In this document: positions 18,801 through 27,290 of the stretch, in pieces | How the letters are laid out: the number at the start of each line of letters is the position of its first letter | How positions within the stretch are numbered: position 1 is the stretch's first letter | Source of the DNA: [Zimmermannella] bifida NBRC 103089 | GTDB taxonomy: Bacteria > Actinomycetota > Actinomycetes > Actinomycetales > Microbacteriaceae | Length of the DNA: 64,000 bases | Direction of reading: 5' to 3' | Assembly (NCBI RefSeq): GCF_001570925.1 | Contig: NZ_BCSP01000002.1 | Span: forward strand, 214,955 to 278,954 | Translations under genes and position numbers: made by a program | Notes under the pieces: model-generated | What the model was told of the DNA's origin: nothing | Databases searched by the model: none | What the model saw: only the letters and a program-made list of their open reading frames with translations

Positions 18801-21395
18801 CTAGGCCTGCTTCGGTTCCTTGACCGGAGGCTCGCCGAGCTCCGATTCAGTAACGGCGAGCTGGTCACCGGCAACGATCGTGAGCGACTGGATGCGGCCA
18901 ACGGCGCGCAGGTCGTCGGCGACGGCTTCCAGAAGCGGCTGCGTTTCGGCAGGTGCGGCTACCGTGACCTGAATCAGCGGCGTCTTCTGCGAGACCTTGG
19001 CCTCGGTCTTGACACCGCGAATGATGGTCAGCGCCGACGATGCAACAGCGAGCGCGTTCGCGTCGCCATCGGCCGGAATCTCCTCGACCGTCGGCCATGC
19101 GGCTTCGTGCACCGAACCCTGCTGCCACCACGACCACACCTCTTCGGTTGCGAACGGGATGAACGGGGCGAACAGGCGTGCGAGCACGTTTGCAGCCAGG
19201 CGCATCGCGGCAACGGCCGAGGCGCGGCCCGCGGCATCGTCGCTGTATGCGCGTTCCTTCACCAGCTCGAGGTAGTCGTCACAGAACGTCCAGAAGAACG
19301 ACTCCGAGACCTCCAGCGCGCGAGCGTGGTTGTACTCGTCGAACGCGGCAGTGGCCTGCGCCACAACGTCGCGGAGTGCCGCGAGCATCGCCCGGTCAAG
19401 CGGGTTGGTAATCGCCGCAGTTTCGGCGCCGGTGGCATCGAAACCGAGCACGAGCTTGGTGGCGTTCAGGACCTTGATCGCCAGGCGGCGACCGATCTTG
19501 ATCTGCGTCGGACGCTGCGGGTCAAACGCGGCGTCGGTACCCAGACGGCTCGATGCGGCCCAGTAGCGAACCGCGTCCGATCCGTGCTGGTCGAGCAGAC
19601 CGACAGGGGTCACCACATTGCCCTTCGACTTCGACATCTTCTTGCGGTCTGGGTCGACGATGAAGCCCGAAATCGTGGCGTTCTTCCACGGCCGCTTGCC
19701 TTCTTCGAGCTGGCTACGCAGCAGCGTCGAGAACAGCCAGGTGCGGATGATGTCCTGACCCTGCGGGCGAACATCGAACGGGTACACGAGGTCGAAAAGC
19801 TCCGGGTCGCGTTCCCAACCACCGGCAAGCTGCGGGGTGAGCGACGAAGTCATCCACGTGTCCATGACGTCGAGTTCGCCTTCGAAACCGCCCGCCTGGC
19901 CGCGCTGCGACTCGTCAAACCCGGCCGGTGCATCCGACGACGGGTCGACCGGCAGCTGTGCCTCGGTCGGGATGATGGGAGAGTCGTACTGCGTGACACC
20001 CTTGGCATCGATCGGATACCAGACGGGGATCGGCACACCGAAGTAGCGCTGACGCGAAATCAGCCAGTCGCCGGCAAGGCCCTTGACCCAGTTTTCGTAG
20101 CGCACGCGCATGAAGTCGGGCCAGAACTGCAGCTCTTCACCGCGCTTGAGCAGCTCGGCACGCAGGTCTTCGTTGTTGGCACCGTTGCGGACGTACCACT
20201 GTCGGGTTGACACGATCTCGAGCGGCTTGTCGCCCTTCTCAAAGAACTTCACCGGGTGCGAAATCTTGCGCGGCTCCTCGAGCAGCTCACCCGATGCTTG
20301 CAGTGCATCCACAACGATCTTCTTCGCCGAGAACACCGTCTTGCCGACCATTTCGGCGAAGAGTGCCGAACCGGTTTCGCTGGTGATGACCTCGGGCTTC
20401 TCCGCCAGGATGCGGCCGTCTTCGCCCAGGATCGAGCGGTTCGGCAGGCGCAGCTCGCGCCACCAGATCACGTCGGTGACGTCACCGAACGTACAGATCA
20501 TGGCGATACCCGAGCCCTTGTCAGGCTGGGCGAGTGGGTGCGCGAGTACGGGGACTTCAACGTCAAACAGTGGCGTGCGCACGGTGGTGCCGAACAGCGG
20601 CTGGTAGCGCTCGTCGTCTGGATGCGCGACCAGGGCCACGCAGGCAGGGAGCAGCTCCGGGCGGGTGGTTTCGATGACCACATCACCATCGGGCCCGTGG
20701 AAAGCGACCTTGTGGTACGCACCTGGCTGCTCGCGGTCTTCGAGCTCTGCTTGGGCAACCGCGGTGCGGAACGTGACGTCCCACAGCGTTGGAGCCATGT
20801 CCTGGTAGGCCTCGCCGCGCGCGTAGTTGCGCACGAACGCAAGCTGGGATGCACGACGCGAGTTGTCGTCGATGGTGCGGTAGGTCTGTGTCCAGTCGAC
20901 CGAGAGGCCGAGCTGGCGCCACAGCGCTTCGAAGGCACGCTCGTCTTCTTCCGAAAGCTTCAGACACAGCTCGATGAAGTTCTCGCGCGAAATTGGCTGC
21001 TGGTCGGCTGCCTTGATCGACTTGCCATCGCCGCCCTCGTGCGGGGGTACGAAATCTTCGACGTAGGGGAGGGTTGGGTCGCAGCGCACGCCGTAGTAGT
21101 TCTGGACGCGGCGTTCGGTGGGCAGGCCGTTGTCGTCCCAGCCCATTGGGTAGAAGACATGCTTACCAAGCATGCGCTGGTAGCGGGCCACGACATCGGT
21201 GTGCGTGTACGAGAACACGTGGCCGATATGCAGCGAACCGGATGCGGTTGGCGGGGGAGTGTCTACCGAGTAGACGTTCTCGCGGGTCGCGCCGTCGCGG
21301 CGGAACGCGTAGGTGCCTTGAGCTTCCCACGATTCACCCCACTTCGACTCGAGTCCTTCAAGGGCCGGGCGGTCCGGGATGTTGGCGGTGGTCAT
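18801..21395 (-). CDS. valS: Valine--tRNA ligase
   Basis: Class I aminoacyl-tRNA synthetase that charges tRNA-Val, 864 aa. The HIGH motif is in SLHIGHVFSYTHTDV (about residue 55) and KMSKSKGN is near residue 580. The CP1 editing insertion lies between, and the anticodon-binding domain follows. The C-terminal coiled arm present in E. coli ValS is shorter here, as in other actinobacteria. The reverse-strand start is preceded by GAAAGGT. The 86-aa ORF follows directly. Confidence 0.96.
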   Translation of the reverse strand: MTTANIPDRPALEGLESKWGESWEAQGTYAFRRDGATRENVYSVDTPPPTASGSLHIGHVFSYTHTDVVARYQRMLGKHVFYPMGWDDNGLPTERRVQNYYGVRCDPTLPYVEDFVPPHEGGDGKSIKAADQQPISRENFIELCLKLSEEDERAFEALWRQLGLSVDWTQTYRTIDDNSRRASQLAFVRNYARGEAYQDMAPTLWDVTFRTAVAQAELEDREQPGAYHKVAFHGPDGDVVIETTRPELLPACVALVAHPDDERYQPLFGTTVRTPLFDVEVPVLAHPLAQPDKGSGIAMICTFGDVTDVIWWRELRLPNRSILGEDGRILAEKPEVITSETGSALFAEMVGKTVFSAKKIVVDALQASGELLEEPRKISHPVKFFEKGDKPLEIVSTRQWYVRNGANNEDLRAELLKRGEELQFWPDFMRVRYENWVKGLAGDWLISRQRYFGVPIPVWYPIDAKGVTQYDSPIIPTEAQLPVDPSSDAPAGFDESQRGQAGGFEGELDVMDTWMTSSLTPQLAGGWERDPELFDLVYPFDVRPQGQDIIRTWLFSTLLRSQLEEGKRPWKNATISGFIVDPDRKKMSKSKGNVVTPVGLLDQHGSDAVRYWAASSRLGTDAAFDPQRPTQIKIGRRLAIKVLNATKLVLGFDATGAETAAITNPLDRAMLAALRDVVAQATAAFDEYNHARALEVSESFFWTFCDDYLELVKERAYSDDAAGRASAVAAMRLAANVLARLFAPFIPFATEEVWSWWQQGSVHEAAWPTVEEIPADGDANALAVASSALTIIRGVKTEAKVSQKTPLIQVTVAAPAETQPLLEAVADDLRAVGRIQSLTIVAGDQLAVTESELGEPPVKEPKQA

Positions 21396-21532
21396 CGCTA
21401 CCTTTCGCTATGAGCGGCACCGAGTCATGAGGTGCCTTATCTACACCCTCGAAAGATACCCGATTACGCGGGGTATTTCAGGATGCGGTTCGGTTGCTTC
21501 GCGCAGGCCTGTCGCCGATCTACGCTTGAGGA

Positions 21533-22999
21533 GTGACCAAAACGAAACCCGCACCTGAATCGTCAAGCAAGCCCGCCGCATCCGTGCCGGCACTACTGGA
21601 ACGGTGGTTTCACCTCAGCGAGCGTGGCACGACGGTTGGCCGTGAGGTGCGCGGGGGACTTGTGACGTTCGTCACGATCTCGTACATCCTCATCCTGAAC
21701 CCACTGATTCTCGGCGGTGAAGCCTCGGCAGATTTCGCAGGGACTGCCCTGAACCCGCTGCAGGTTGCGTCATCAACGGCGCTTGCTGCGGGTGTGTTGA
21801 CATTGCTGTTCGGCGCGATTGCGAACCTGCCGTTTGCCATGGCCGCAGGGTTGGGGATCAACTCGTACCTCGCGGTCACGATGGTGCATCAGGTCACCTG
21901 GCCCGAGGCGATGGGGCTCGTGCTCATCAATGGTGTGGTGATCGTGTTGCTCGCGGTAACGGGTGCTCGAACGGCAATTTTCAACGCGATTCCGGATGCG
22001 CTAAAGACCGCCACGACCGTCGGTATCGGCTTCTTCATTGCGTTCATTGGCATGGTGAACGCCGGGTTCGTCACGCGCACACAGGGCGGCCCTCCGGTGC
22101 AGCTCGGGCTTGGTGGCTCGATCACCTCGCTGCCAACCGTGCTCTTTGTAATCACGCTGCTGCTCATGGGCATCCTGATGATTCGACGGGTGCCCGGCGC
22201 CATTCTGATTGGCATCGCTGTCGGTACGGTTTTCGCCATCGTGACCGAAGCCATGCTCGGGCTCGGCCCCGGTGGACCGGAGAACCCGGGCGGTTGGAAC
22301 CTGACGGTGCCGGCGCTACCCGAACAGATCGTCGCCATGCCCGACTTCGGGCTGGTCGGTGCGTTCGACCCGTTTGGTGCGTTTGCCCGCATTGGTCCGG
22401 CGGCGGCTTCGATGCTGCTGCTGACGCTGGTCTTCATGAACTTCTTTGATGCGATGGGCGCGATGACGGGCCTTGCGCGCAATGCTGAGTTGGCGGATGA
22501 ACACGGGGCGTTCCCGCGCATCCGACAGGCGTTCGTCGTCGAGGGTTTCGGTGCGGTTCTTGGTGGCGCCACTTCGAGCTCATCGAACACGGTGTTCGTT
22601 GACTCGGCCTCGGGAATTGGTGAGGGTGCTCGGACGGGCCTGGCCTCGGTCATTTCTGGTCTGCTGTTCTTGGCCGCGCTCTTCTTCACGCCGCTTGCCG
22701 TGATCGTGCCGATGGAAGTCGGTTCGGCTGCGCTGGTGATTGTTGGAGCCATGATGATGATGCAGGTCGCAAAGATCGACTGGCAGGACCTCGCCGTTGG
22801 TTTGCCCGCGTTCCTCTGCATCACCACGATGCCGCTGACGTATTCGATCGCCAACGGTATTGGTGTGGGGTTCTTGTCCTGGGTGATCATCCACGCCGCC
22901 ACGGGACGCGGCCGCAAGATTCACTGGCTGCTGTGGCTCGTGAGTGCTGGATTTGCGCTGTACTTCGCGCGGGCTGGTGTCGAAGCGCTGTTTGCGTAG
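21533..22999 (+). CDS. NCS2 family purine permease (AzgA-like)
   Basis: Membrane transporter of 488 aa related to adenine/guanine/hypoxanthine permeases of the AzgA subgroup. The first part has a cytosolic start and then GGLVTFVTISYILILNP, the usual opening of the group. A motif like GLGINSYLAV follows, and later FMNFFDAMGAMTGLA and GAVLGGATSSSSNTVFVDSA, the substrate-site region. About twelve hydrophobic segments can be seen. The start is GTG 21533, with GAGGA just upstream. The substrate is inferred from family membership only. Confidence 0.88.
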   Translation: MTKTKPAPESSSKPAASVPALLERWFHLSERGTTVGREVRGGLVTFVTISYILILNPLILGGEASADFAGTALNPLQVASSTALAAGVLTLLFGAIANLPFAMAAGLGINSYLAVTMVHQVTWPEAMGLVLINGVVIVLLAVTGARTAIFNAIPDALKTATTVGIGFFIAFIGMVNAGFVTRTQGGPPVQLGLGGSITSLPTVLFVITLLLMGILMIRRVPGAILIGIAVGTVFAIVTEAMLGLGPGGPENPGGWNLTVPALPEQIVAMPDFGLVGAFDPFGAFARIGPAAASMLLLTLVFMNFFDAMGAMTGLARNAELADEHGAFPRIRQAFVVEGFGAVLGGATSSSSNTVFVDSASGIGEGARTGLASVISGLLFLAALFFTPLAVIVPMEVGSAALVIVGAMMMMQVAKIDWQDLAVGLPAFLCITTMPLTYSIANGIGVGFLSWVIIHAATGRGRKIHWLLWLVSAGFALYFARAGVEALFA

Positions 23000-23297
23000 A
23001 CACGGTGTTGCCGCGGCGTCGTTTGGCTCATCATTTCTTGGCGTATCGACCGGAATTGGTTCCGAAACGGGCAGATTGATGAGTCAGACGACGCGTTCGT
23101 GTTTCAACAGTCACAATTTCGGCGTAATTGAGTCGATTTTGGTGAAGGCTGCCGGCTTTTTGTGACAGCGCGAACCGTGACGGCAAGTACGAATGTGCTG
23201 CGACTCATCATTTTCGTGGTTGTTGGTGAAAATCCGGTGAATCACTTCGTTTTGATGCGTCAGAGCACGCGCAAAATCGCACAAGCCCGGCAAATGA
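23000..23297. other. Intergenic stretch without a supported gene
   Basis: Only short frames lacking ribosome binding sites are present. The base composition is closer to A/T than the flanking genes. No repeat or RNA was recognised; the stretch ends at the terminator hairpin. Confidence 0.5.
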
Positions 23298-23342
23298 ACG
23301 AAGCGGCTGTGCCGAGCAAACGCTCGAACACAGCCGCTTCGT
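23298..23342. terminator. Bidirectional terminator between NCS2 permease and alcohol dehydrogenase
   Basis: ACGAAGCGGCTGTG pairs perfectly with CACAGCCGCTTCGT around a 17-base loop, which itself contains CGAGC/GCTCG. Confidence 0.8.
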
Positions 23343-23395
23343 GGTGATTGCTACCGGATGCGGTCAGTCAGCATCCGGGTTACCGCAAGGTTCAC

Positions 23396-24412
23396 TTAGC
23401 GGTAGTCGATGACCAGACGGCCGTCGATTGCGCCCTTCTTCATTTCGTCGAAGATGTCATTGATCTCGTCGAGCTTGCGGGTGGCGACGGTTGGCTTGAT
23501 CTTGCCGCGCGCGAAGAAGTCGAGTGCTTCGACCATGTCCTGGCGGGTACCAACGATCGAACCGCGGATGGTGAGGCGGTTGAGAACGACCCAGAAGATC
23601 TCGACGTCAGTGGCTCCAGGAGGCAGACCAACGAAGACGATGGTGCCGAGCTTGCGGCACATGGCGATTGCCTGGCCGAATGCCTTCGGGTGTACCGCCG
23701 TAACAACGATGCCGTGGGCGCCGCCGCCGGTGATTTCCTTGACCTTTTCGCCGGGCTCGTCGACAGCCGCGTTGACGACTGCTTCGGCACCGTGCTTCTT
23801 GGCGAGCTCGAGCTTGTCTTCGGCAACGTCAACCGCAACAACGCGCATGCCCATGGCAACGGCGTACTGCACGGCGATGTGGCCCAGGCCACCGATACCC
23901 GAGATGACTACCCAGTCGCCCGGCTTGGCTTCGGTTTCCTTGATGGCCTTGTAGACGGTGACACCGGCGCAGAGGATCGGTGCAGCCTCGACTGGGTCGA
24001 CGCCTTCGGGGATGCGCGGTGCGTAGCGGGCGTCAACGAGCATGTACTCGCTGAACGAGCCGTTTGCGGTGTAGCCGCCGTTGGTGACCGAGTCGCAGAC
24101 GGTTTCCCAGCCCTTGCGGCAGTATTCGCACTTGCCGCAGGCACTCCACAGCCAGGCGTTGCCGACCATGTCGCCGATCTGGAAGTCGTCAACGTTTTCG
24201 CCGATTTCTTCGACAACGCCGACACCTTCGTGACCGGGGATAAACGGAGGTTCTGGGCGAACTGGCCAGTCGCCCTGTGCAGCGTGCAGGTCGGTGTGGC
24301 AGACACCGGAGGTTACGAGCTTTACGAGCAGCTGGTTGGGGCCAGGGACGGGCCGTTCAAACTCGCTGACATCGAGATTGTCGCCGAACTTGCGGACAAC
24401 GGCAGCCTTCAT
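23396..24412 (-). CDS. adhP: Zinc-dependent alcohol dehydrogenase (AdhP type)
   Basis: Medium-chain NAD(P)-dependent dehydrogenase interconverting primary alcohols and aldehydes, 338 aa. Catalytic zinc ligands are the Cys in GVCHTD, the His in PGHEGVG and a Cys at about residue 150. The structural-zinc cysteines are clustered in CGKCEYC followed by a fourth Cys. The Rossmann motif is GIGGLGHIAVQ. I chose the ATG at 24410-24412 because AAAGGAG precedes it; the open frame extends upstream to 24499 without a site. It appears monocistronic between a terminator and the toxin cluster. Confidence 0.93.
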   Translation of the reverse strand: MKAAVVRKFGDNLDVSEFERPVPGPNQLLVKLVTSGVCHTDLHAAQGDWPVRPEPPFIPGHEGVGVVEEIGENVDDFQIGDMVGNAWLWSACGKCEYCRKGWETVCDSVTNGGYTANGSFSEYMLVDARYAPRIPEGVDPVEAAPILCAGVTVYKAIKETEAKPGDWVVISGIGGLGHIAVQYAVAMGMRVVAVDVAEDKLELAKKHGAEAVVNAAVDEPGEKVKEITGGGAHGIVVTAVHPKAFGQAIAMCRKLGTIVFVGLPPGATDVEIFWVVLNRLTIRGSIVGTRQDMVEALDFFARGKIKPTVATRKLDEINDIFDEMKKGAIDGRLVIDYR

Positions 24413-24579
24413 GGGAGGACTCCTTTGATCGAGCTCTTGACAGCCGCTGCAACTTCGATGCCACTTGTGTGACCCAACGACCTCGAGCCATCTCCACAAC
24501 TACCAAGCCATGTTTACAACTATATGCATGCACGCATTGCTTATGTGTTGCGGATTAGAGTGCCCTAGTTGCCGTTCGA

Positions 24580-25020
24580 CTACGCACCGAGCTTGTCCTG
24601 CATCCACACAGGAATGAGCTGTGGCTCACGGGGGAAGCGTTCGAGATCGGCTACGTAGGTAGCGTCACCGGGCTTCACCGACCAATTTGGTTCAGTGTCG
24701 TAGTCGTAGTTTGTGGTGACCTTGCCCGGACGCATGACGGTGAAGTACGAGGTGTACCAGGTGCCCTTGCCGGGCTTGTACATCACCTTGCGCAAGTTCT
24801 CCATAGCTTTCACCAGGGGCAGGTGCGAGCCGATATTGCGCGATTCGCCCGACTCCGTAAACGCCGTCTTGCGGTACTCAGCGTAGTCAGCGAACAGCAG
24901 CGCCTCGCAGGTGATGCGCTCGCAGTCGTCCGGTAGCAGTGCCCAAAGTTCCTTAGCAACCGCGACCATGGCCTCGCGTTCGGCGAGGAGACCGCCCTGA
25001 ACCTCGTTATTGTCCGACAT
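24580..25020 (-). CDS. YezG-type immunity protein (DUF600)
   Basis: Immunity protein expected to neutralise the toxin encoded just upstream, 146 aa. The central strands (GTWYTSYFTV, TTNYDYDTEPNW) and the closing ERFPREPQLIPVWM match the family pattern of the B. subtilis YezG antitoxin, which protects against the LXG nuclease YeeF. The start codon lies within the last codons of the toxin gene (14-base overlap), so the two are translationally coupled, as expected for a toxin/immunity pair. Family assignment is by pattern, not by alignment. Confidence 0.85.
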   Translation of the reverse strand: MSDNNEVQGGLLAEREAMVAVAKELWALLPDDCERITCEALLFADYAEYRKTAFTESGESRNIGSHLPLVKAMENLRKVMYKPGKGTWYTSYFTVMRPGKVTTNYDYDTEPNWSVKPGDATYVADLERFPREPQLIPVWMQDKLGA

Positions 25021-26389
25021 TGTTCATTACCACCTCTACTGGGTCCTTGCCGTTGACATCGTATTGGACGATGTACTTGGTGGGGACGTTGCTATTGACG
25101 CCGGCAGACTTCTGCACGTCTTCCTCGTAAATGTTGCGAATGACCACATCGACCTTGTTGTTTGGCGACAGGTCCTTCCATTTCTGCTCGAGCGCGTAGT
25201 AATTCTCTACACCCTTGCGTGACTGATTCACATCCACATTTTGCGGCGTGTAGTTGATCTCCTCACGGATGCCACCGGACATTGCCGCGTTGATGTGGCC
25301 ACCGTCAAAGTCGAGCACCTTCTTGCCATCAATCGTGAGGTCCGCTTCGCGGCCTACCGACCCCTGAATGCCCTGGTGACGACCACCCTTGATCTCGTGG
25401 CTGATGTCTTCGATCACCGCAAGCTCGGTGCGGCTTTGGCTGTCGGTCTTGTAGACGACGTTGTCAACGCGGTACGTCGTGTTCGGTGCAGGTTCGCGCA
25501 GGTCGTAGTTGAGCGCTGATCCCTCTTCGCGATTGACGTTAGCGTCAACGTGCGTGACGTTACCGTCCGCATCCGTGTAGTAGTAACCGCGCGACATGTC
25601 GCTCTTGGCACCGCCACCCTGATGCACTTCATAGCGGGTGTTCGGTTCGAGCTTCGTGCCGTCTGGCGGGAACGTCTCGTCCTTACCGAGTTCGCGGTCG
25701 AACTTGACTTCCTTGTCCGCCTTAGGCGGGTTCCAGTAGTCCTTCTCGTTGAGCGGCAGGCTTGGCGCATCACCCGTGGCGGTGCCCGATTCGCCCAGGT
25801 CGAACGTTTCTGACATCAGCTGGATCGGTACTTCCTGACCCTTCGCTGACGTCTCGACGCCCTCACTCGCGGCCACGATGTTGTTGCCGAGCGATGCATC
25901 CACCTGATTTGCACTTGTGAGTACCGAGCGCACCATGCTCACTGCCGTCGCTTGGTCGGCGAGCGCCTTAGTCCAAGCCGGCGTCGATGCGGGCGGGATG
26001 CGCATGGAGACCGCCTGCGCGGTCGCGGCGGCGCGTGGTCCCGGCCCGATCGAAACATTGCCGCTGGTGTCAATAATCAGGCCATTTGCCGTGGCAAACG
26101 ACTGCGTCTGCGTGACCGCCTGCTGGATGCCGGCGACTGCGGTGGCTGCGCCACCAAGCGCACTGTTGTAGCCGTTTAGACGGCCGAGCAAGCCGGCCGC
26201 TGTGCCGTCGTGGTCGCCAAGGGAGTTGTGTGCTGACGAGGCAGCATTGCCTTTCGAGCTGAATCGGCTGCGGGCGCGATCGAGGCCGTCGCGAACATCC
26301 GTGAGCTTTTCGGCGCGGTGCGAGACCGTCTGTGCGGCCTCGTTGAGGGGACCGGCGTCCCAGCGAGTGACGTCTGACCAAGAAACCAT
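25007..26389 (-). CDS. Type VII-type polymorphic toxin with C-terminal nuclease domain
   Basis: Predicted antibacterial toxin, 460 aa. Residues 1-105 are helical, Ala/Gly/Ser-rich and begin WSDVTRW, as in WXG/LXG-type export domains. Residues about 200-330 are a charged linker rich in repeated short strands. The C-terminal ~130 residues have DFDGGHINAAMSGG and then NYTPQNVDVNQS, with an E in YYALEQKW: the DGGH plus N-P-N pattern of DNA/RNA non-specific endonucleases (Endonuclease_NS_2 group). A YezG-type immunity gene overlaps its end and a WXG-like ORF precedes it by 11 bases. No ESX secretion genes lie in the window. Confidence 0.85.
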   Translation of the reverse strand: MVSWSDVTRWDAGPLNEAAQTVSHRAEKLTDVRDGLDRARSRFSSKGNAASSAHNSLGDHDGTAAGLLGRLNGYNSALGGAATAVAGIQQAVTQTQSFATANGLIIDTSGNVSIGPGPRAAATAQAVSMRIPPASTPAWTKALADQATAVSMVRSVLTSANQVDASLGNNIVAASEGVETSAKGQEVPIQLMSETFDLGESGTATGDAPSLPLNEKDYWNPPKADKEVKFDRELGKDETFPPDGTKLEPNTRYEVHQGGGAKSDMSRGYYYTDADGNVTHVDANVNREEGSALNYDLREPAPNTTYRVDNVVYKTDSQSRTELAVIEDISHEIKGGRHQGIQGSVGREADLTIDGKKVLDFDGGHINAAMSGGIREEINYTPQNVDVNQSRKGVENYYALEQKWKDLSPNNKVDVVIRNIYEEDVQKSAGVNSNVPTKYIVQYDVNGKDPVEVVMNNVGQ

Positions 26390-26400
26390 GATGTTGCGAC

Positions 26401-26727
26401 CTACCGTCCGTACTGCATCGAGTTCGCGACACCGTCGAACACGGCTGGCTGGAATGCGGCTTCGCTGTGCTGGTCGGTGGCGATGAAGTCGCGGTTGGCG
26501 TTGGCGGCAGCCTCGGAGTCACTCGTCAGTGCCTCAGCAAACAGCTGCAGGTTGTCGTCGAAGTGTCCCGCTGCTTCGGACATCGTCGATCCAGACGATG
26601 CACCGGGCATGGCATCACTTACCGCAGAAGCGATCTGTCGCAGCGTCGCCGTTGCCGCTTCGGATGCGGCGTCGTCGAGATCGCGCGAAAGGTGCGAGAA
26701 ATCATCGGAAATTACGTCGAGATTCAT
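26401..26727 (-). CDS. WXG100/ESX-like small helical protein (toxin partner)
   Basis: A 108-aa, almost wholly helical, Ala/Asp/Ser-rich protein encoded directly upstream of the toxin. It has no signal peptide. The length, acidity and helix-turn-helix look (a Gly/Ser break near residue 43-48) fit the WXG100-like partner proteins that chaperone LXG/ESX toxins to the type VII machine. A clear WXG tripeptide is absent, so the assignment rests on position and composition. Confidence 0.7.
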   Translation of the reverse strand: MNLDVISDDFSHLSRDLDDAASEAATATLRQIASAVSDAMPGASSGSTMSEAAGHFDDNLQLFAEALTSDSEAAANANRDFIATDQHSEAAFQPAVFDGVANSMQYGR

Positions 26728-26873
26728 TACGGCCCCTCAATAGCACTTGCAAGTTCTGGCGCGAATGCGCGCCGTACTTGTGCGGCGAGCCCAGCCAAAC
26801 CGTTGGGCACCGCAACGAGCCCGAACGATGACGGTCACAGTAGAAAGGCGCGTTGACAAGACTCCTAAATCCT

Positions 26874-26906
26874 GGTTAATGGGCGCGAACCTGAGGTTAA
26901 CGGGCG
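26874..26906. promoter_or_regulatory. Two 12-bp direct repeats 21 bp apart (possible operator)
   Basis: GGTTAATGGGCG (26874-26885) and GGTTAACGGGCG (26895-26906) are in direct orientation two helical turns apart. They lie between the toxin operon (starts at 26727, leftward) and the small ORF at 27015. A TTGACA hexamer is at 26853-26858. A dimeric response regulator is a reasonable but unproven binder. Confidence 0.5.
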
Positions 26907-27014
26907 GACGATTTTCCTTGCGTTGGGAACTTTCTCGGGGGCTACGGCATCCAACTACTAGATCGCGCGAACACATTGGCACCATCACAGACCCCTGACC
27001 GTAAGGAGAACAGC

Positions 27015-27143
27015 ATGAACGAGCAAACTCCCAAGCACGACACCGCTTGGCTCGCTCCGCTGTCGCCACTCGCGCTGAATTGGTACCCGAAGCTCACGCC
27101 CAAACCGAAGCGTGACAACAGCCGCTCGTTTCGCACGCACTGA
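27015..27143 (+). CDS. 42-codon small ORF with good ribosome binding site
   Basis: ATG 27015 has TAAGGAG seven bases upstream. It encodes a 42-residue protein with a central WLAPLSPLALNWYP segment and a strongly basic end (KPKPKR, RSFRTH). No family is recognised. It runs divergently from the toxin operon, with the direct-repeat pair upstream and a terminator at 27235. Expression is plausible from these signals, but function is unknown. Confidence 0.5.
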   Translation: MNEQTPKHDTAWLAPLSPLALNWYPKLTPKPKRDNSRSFRTH

Positions 27144-27234
27144 AGCGGCTGCGAAAACCGAGCCGAACGCATCCGATAACTAACGACAACAACTGGGGCA
27201 GCAGATTGCGCCTCGGATGCATCCGGAAACGCTC

Positions 27235-27264
27235 GAACGGGCGGTGGAATACCACCGCCCGTTC
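27235..27264. terminator. Hairpin between small ORF and PEPCK gene
   Basis: GAACGGGCGGTGG pairs perfectly with CCACCGCCCGTTC around AATA. It is placed to terminate both convergent units. Confidence 0.85.
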
Positions 27265-27290
27265 GTTATGTTCCTCGCGATTACGCGTGG

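Noticed and set aside
18591..20210. 539-codon frame antisense to valS
   Set aside because: Arg-rich translation without domains; valS is unambiguous on the other strand.
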